From Flavobacterium johnsoniae (GTDB lineage Bacteria; Bacteroidota; Bacteroidia; Flavobacteriales; Flavobacteriaceae): DNA of 64,000 bases. Location: NCBI RefSeq assembly GCF_001879205.1, contig NZ_MLFK01000005.1, positions 496,001-560,000 on the forward strand. The letters run 5' to 3'. Shown piece after piece: positions 61,829 through 64,000 of this stretch; the first letter of the stretch is position 1; the number at the start of each line of letters is the position of its first letter. Position numbers and translations under genes: made by a program. The notes under the pieces were generated by a model. It saw nothing but the letters and a program-made list of their open reading frames with translations. It did no database searches and had not been told where the DNA came from.

Positions 61829-64000
61829 TTACTTATCTTTCTTCCCCCACTTAATTTTCATTTTCCCTTCATCGTCAACGGCAAGTAAATGCAGTACAAT
61901 ACCACGTTCGCGCACAGCATCGCGTTCGGCTTTACTGGCGAGTTTGGCGTCGTTTTTAGAATTTCGGAGAGGGATTGTCAGGGCGAGATTGGTGCCTCGG
62001 CCGAAAGAATAAATTCCGTTGACATCGATGTTCAGGACACTCGAACTAATGGTTAAATTGGTAACGTCGACTTGCTCTCCCCGCATATTGAGATGACCGG
62101 ATAAATCACTGAAAGTAATATTTTCGACATCGCGAAACGGAAAAGCAAATTTCCCCACTTTTACAATAGGCTCAAAATTGAGTAATGCGCCTTGGTTAAC
62201 TTTAAAATCCAGTTTTCCGTGCATCGAATTGGTGATTAATTCACCTTGGCCGTTGATAAACCCGCTTACGTTTGCAGTACTCGTTAATCTTCCCTTTATA
62301 TTATTTGGATTAAAAGATTTGATCCCGAAATTGTTAAACGATCTTAAAAAACTCGCAATATCCACTCTGTTTACCTGCGCGTTTGAGCTGAAAGCATAAT
62401 TTTTTCCGCTTGGTAAAATTTCACTGTTAAAAGTAATATTTCCGCCGGAAGTCTGCAGAGAACCATTTTTAATGACCAGTTTCGAGTCGAGCATTTGTAT
62501 ACTTGCCGTTGTATTTGTCGCGGTCAATTTATTGTAATTGATTTTATCAGCTTTAATGTCGATTACTACAACACATTTTTCGATTACCGTTCGGAGATGA
62601 TTGGAAATCGTTGGCCGTTTGGTGTTTTTAACTGCTGTTTTCTTTTTTTGTGAAGAAGCCAAAACGCCTAAAAACTGTTTCAGGTCAATATTTGGGCAGT
62701 AAATTTTCCAGTTTACGAGCATTTTTTCGGGTGCGTCGTAATATAAGTTGAGGAAATTGTCGATTTTTCCTTCTATGAAAATAGTATTCTTTTTGTGTTT
62801 GTAGGCAATTTGTTTGATAAGCAGTGCTTTTTCGGTAAAATCGAGATGAATATTGGTTTTTACCGCCTGAATATTTTTTGGGATATAATGAAACGAAGCA
62901 TCATCAACATCAATATTTCCTATAAATCTAGGTTTGGTAATATACAAATCGACAATATCAAATTGAAATTTCAGATTGGCTTTGGCATGGCCATCTGTAA
63001 AATGAATCCATTTTTCGTTGCTGACTTCGTTGAGTCTTTCGATATCAAAATCAGAACTAACATTTCCGGTTGCAATGGGTTTTTCGAGATTGCTGATCAC
63101 GACTTGCGGAATCGTAAGCGGAATATTTTCATATTCTCCCGAAAAGCGCGTTAAAATAACAGCAGAGTTCGGATCATTAAATCCATCCTTTGGTTTGAAA
63201 TTGTTGGTAAAAATCCCCCTGAAATTACATTTGTCAATTTGACCGTCGGGAATCGTGAGTTCGTTGTTTTTGGCTACAGCCTGAACCACAATTTTAGGAT
63301 CGTCGTGAACATTCAAATCCCCTTTCAGATCGCAATTTACGTCAATTGGTTTCTTCAAATCAAACCTGTTCAATTTTGAACTGATATTTCCGGATAGCAA
63401 ATTAGAAGCGTTACTCCATAAAATGCGGGTATTAATGTTGATTCCGAAAAGAGAATTGGTTTTGCCAATGTTAAAATAGGCCACAATATCAAAGGAATCA
63501 GAACCAATTTTTAAGTTTTTGGTCGAGACATCAATCTTTTGCTTGTCGGCATGATAAGTAACAGCCAGAGTTCCTTTGAGTTCTTTTTGTTTGGCAAAAC
63601 TTCCGTGTACGGTATTAAACGCCAGGCTGTTTATTTTGGTTTCAATAAACAAATTGGTATTCCAGTCGTCTCCGTCATAATCAACTTTCGATTTTAAGTT
63701 GTGAACATCAAAATCAAACAATTTATTTCCAAGCTGATTGTCGATTGTAATATGAACATCGCTGAGGTCAATTTCATCAATTGTGGTTTCGGTTTCAGAT
63801 TTTTTACTGGGCGTTTTTTTCTTTTTCGGTTTAAAAATATCAGAGTTTGTGTAACCGTCTTTGGTTTTGTAAATGTAAACAGCAGCGTCGTTAATGAGGA
63901 TTTTATGAATGTTGACTTCCTTTTGCAGTAAACTCCAGACGTTTAAACGGGCTTCGATTTCTTTGGCTTTTAATAAGGTATGATGATGCGTGTTCCATTT
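61829..64000 (-). CDS. AsmA-like large periplasmic protein, C-terminal part
   Basis: The frame is open from the window edge to the stop at 61829, about 723 residues; the true start is outside, and a TTG at 63721 that opens a shorter frame is internal. The sequence is long runs of beta strands with repeated short-loop pattern, ending in LTSTANVSGFINGQGELITN, HLNMRGEQVDVTNLTISSSVLNIDVNG and SFGRGTNLALTIPL, typical of the AsmA C-terminal domain. A Lys-rich stretch KPKKKKTPSKK lies near the left limit. AsmA-like proteins span the periplasm and carry lipids to the outer membrane or affect its assembly. Confidence 0.85.
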   Translation of the reverse strand, partial: KWNTHHHTLLKAKEIEARLNVWSLLQKEVNIHKILINDAAVYIYKTKDGYTNSDIFKPKKKKTPSKKSETETTIDEIDLSDVHITIDNQLGNKLFDFDVHNLKSKVDYDGDDWNTNLFIETKINSLAFNTVHGSFAKQKELKGTLAVTYHADKQKIDVSTKNLKIGSDSFDIVAYFNIGKTNSLFGININTRILWSNASNLLSGNISSKLNRFDLKKPIDVNCDLKGDLNVHDDPKIVVQAVAKNNELTIPDGQIDKCNFRGIFTNNFKPKDGFNDPNSAVILTRFSGEYENIPLTIPQVVISNLEKPIATGNVSSDFDIERLNEVSNEKWIHFTDGHAKANLKFQFDIVDLYITKPRFIGNIDVDDASFHYIPKNIQAVKTNIHLDFTEKALLIKQIAYKHKKNTIFIEGKIDNFLNLYYDAPEKMLVNWKIYCPNIDLKQFLGVLASSQKKKTAVKNTKRPTISNHLRTVIEKCVVVIDIKADKINYNKLTATNTTASIQMLDSKLVIKNGSLQTSGGNITFNSEILPSGKNYAFSSNAQVNRVDIASFLRSFNNFGIKSFNPNNIKGRLTSTANVSGFINGQGELITNSMHGKLDFKVNQGALLNFEPIVKVGKFAFPFRDVENITFSDLSGHLNMRGEQVDVTNLTISSSVLNIDVNGIYSFGRGTNLALTIPLRNSKNDAKLASKAERDAVRERGIVLHLLAVDDEGKMKIKWGKKDK

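Overview
This window looks like chromosomal DNA of a Flavobacterium-type organism (Bacteroidota, Flavobacteriaceae). It is AT-rich, most genes lack clear Shine-Dalgarno sequences, and many genes are preceded by the Bacteroidota -7 element TAnnTTTG, several with a TTG about 18-21 nt upstream. The gene content agrees: a MurF-alanine racemase fusion, DnaE with a built-in proofreading exonuclease, TonB-dependent receptor, PorT-like barrel, L,D-transpeptidase, RRM glycine-rich protein and sigma-54 response regulators. No rRNA, tRNA, CRISPR array, IS element or prophage was recognised.

Layout. 1-2.5 kb: a cut isochorismatase-like hydrolase, a DUF3050 protein and a glutaryl-CoA dehydrogenase-like enzyme. 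2.7-12.2 kb is the accessory heart of the window. It holds a TPR/AraC membrane regulator, two small double-glycine-leader peptide genes (plus a frameshifted third) on the minus strand, a membrane VKOR-thioredoxin fusion, five more small leader peptide genes with even numbers of cysteines, a C39-peptidase ABC exporter and an HlyD adaptor. Most of the small peptide genes are too short for routine gene calling. Together they look like a system that makes, oxidises, trims and exports disulfide-bonded peptides (bacteriocin-like or signalling).

12.2-23 kb is housekeeping: trmN6-rimM-rpsP, a small lipoprotein, an RRM protein, the leucine operon leuC-leuD-leuA-like-leuB with a well-formed promoter, an AraC regulator and an SDR enzyme. 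23.4-36.9 kb: dnaE, an outer-membrane barrel, a Gfo/Idh oxidoreductase, a prolyl oligopeptidase, a TonB receptor behind a His/Cys-rich exported protein, a PorT-like barrel and a PAP2-like membrane protein. 37-46.7 kb: murF-alr, mscL, asd, a SUKH protein, an Fe-S group (ferredoxin, NifU-like, Mrp) and an L,D-transpeptidase.

46.8-54.3 kb is a regulated export module. An adaptor-ATPase-FtsX permease operon lies divergent from a sigma-54 response regulator and its histidine kinase, with a near-consensus -24/-12 promoter in front of the exporter operon. 54.4-64 kb: an alkyltransferase-like protein, a LysE transporter, trmB, amt, an NTF2-like protein, a lipoprotein with three HGQPGHRCD repeats, an exported flavodoxin-RidA fusion, a 219-bp tandem repeat, hpf and a cut AsmA-like gene.

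Many intergenic gaps hold long imperfect hairpins built from short near-identical words. The words differ from gap to gap but the architecture is the same. All functional assignments are by reading motifs and recalling families; no database search was run.
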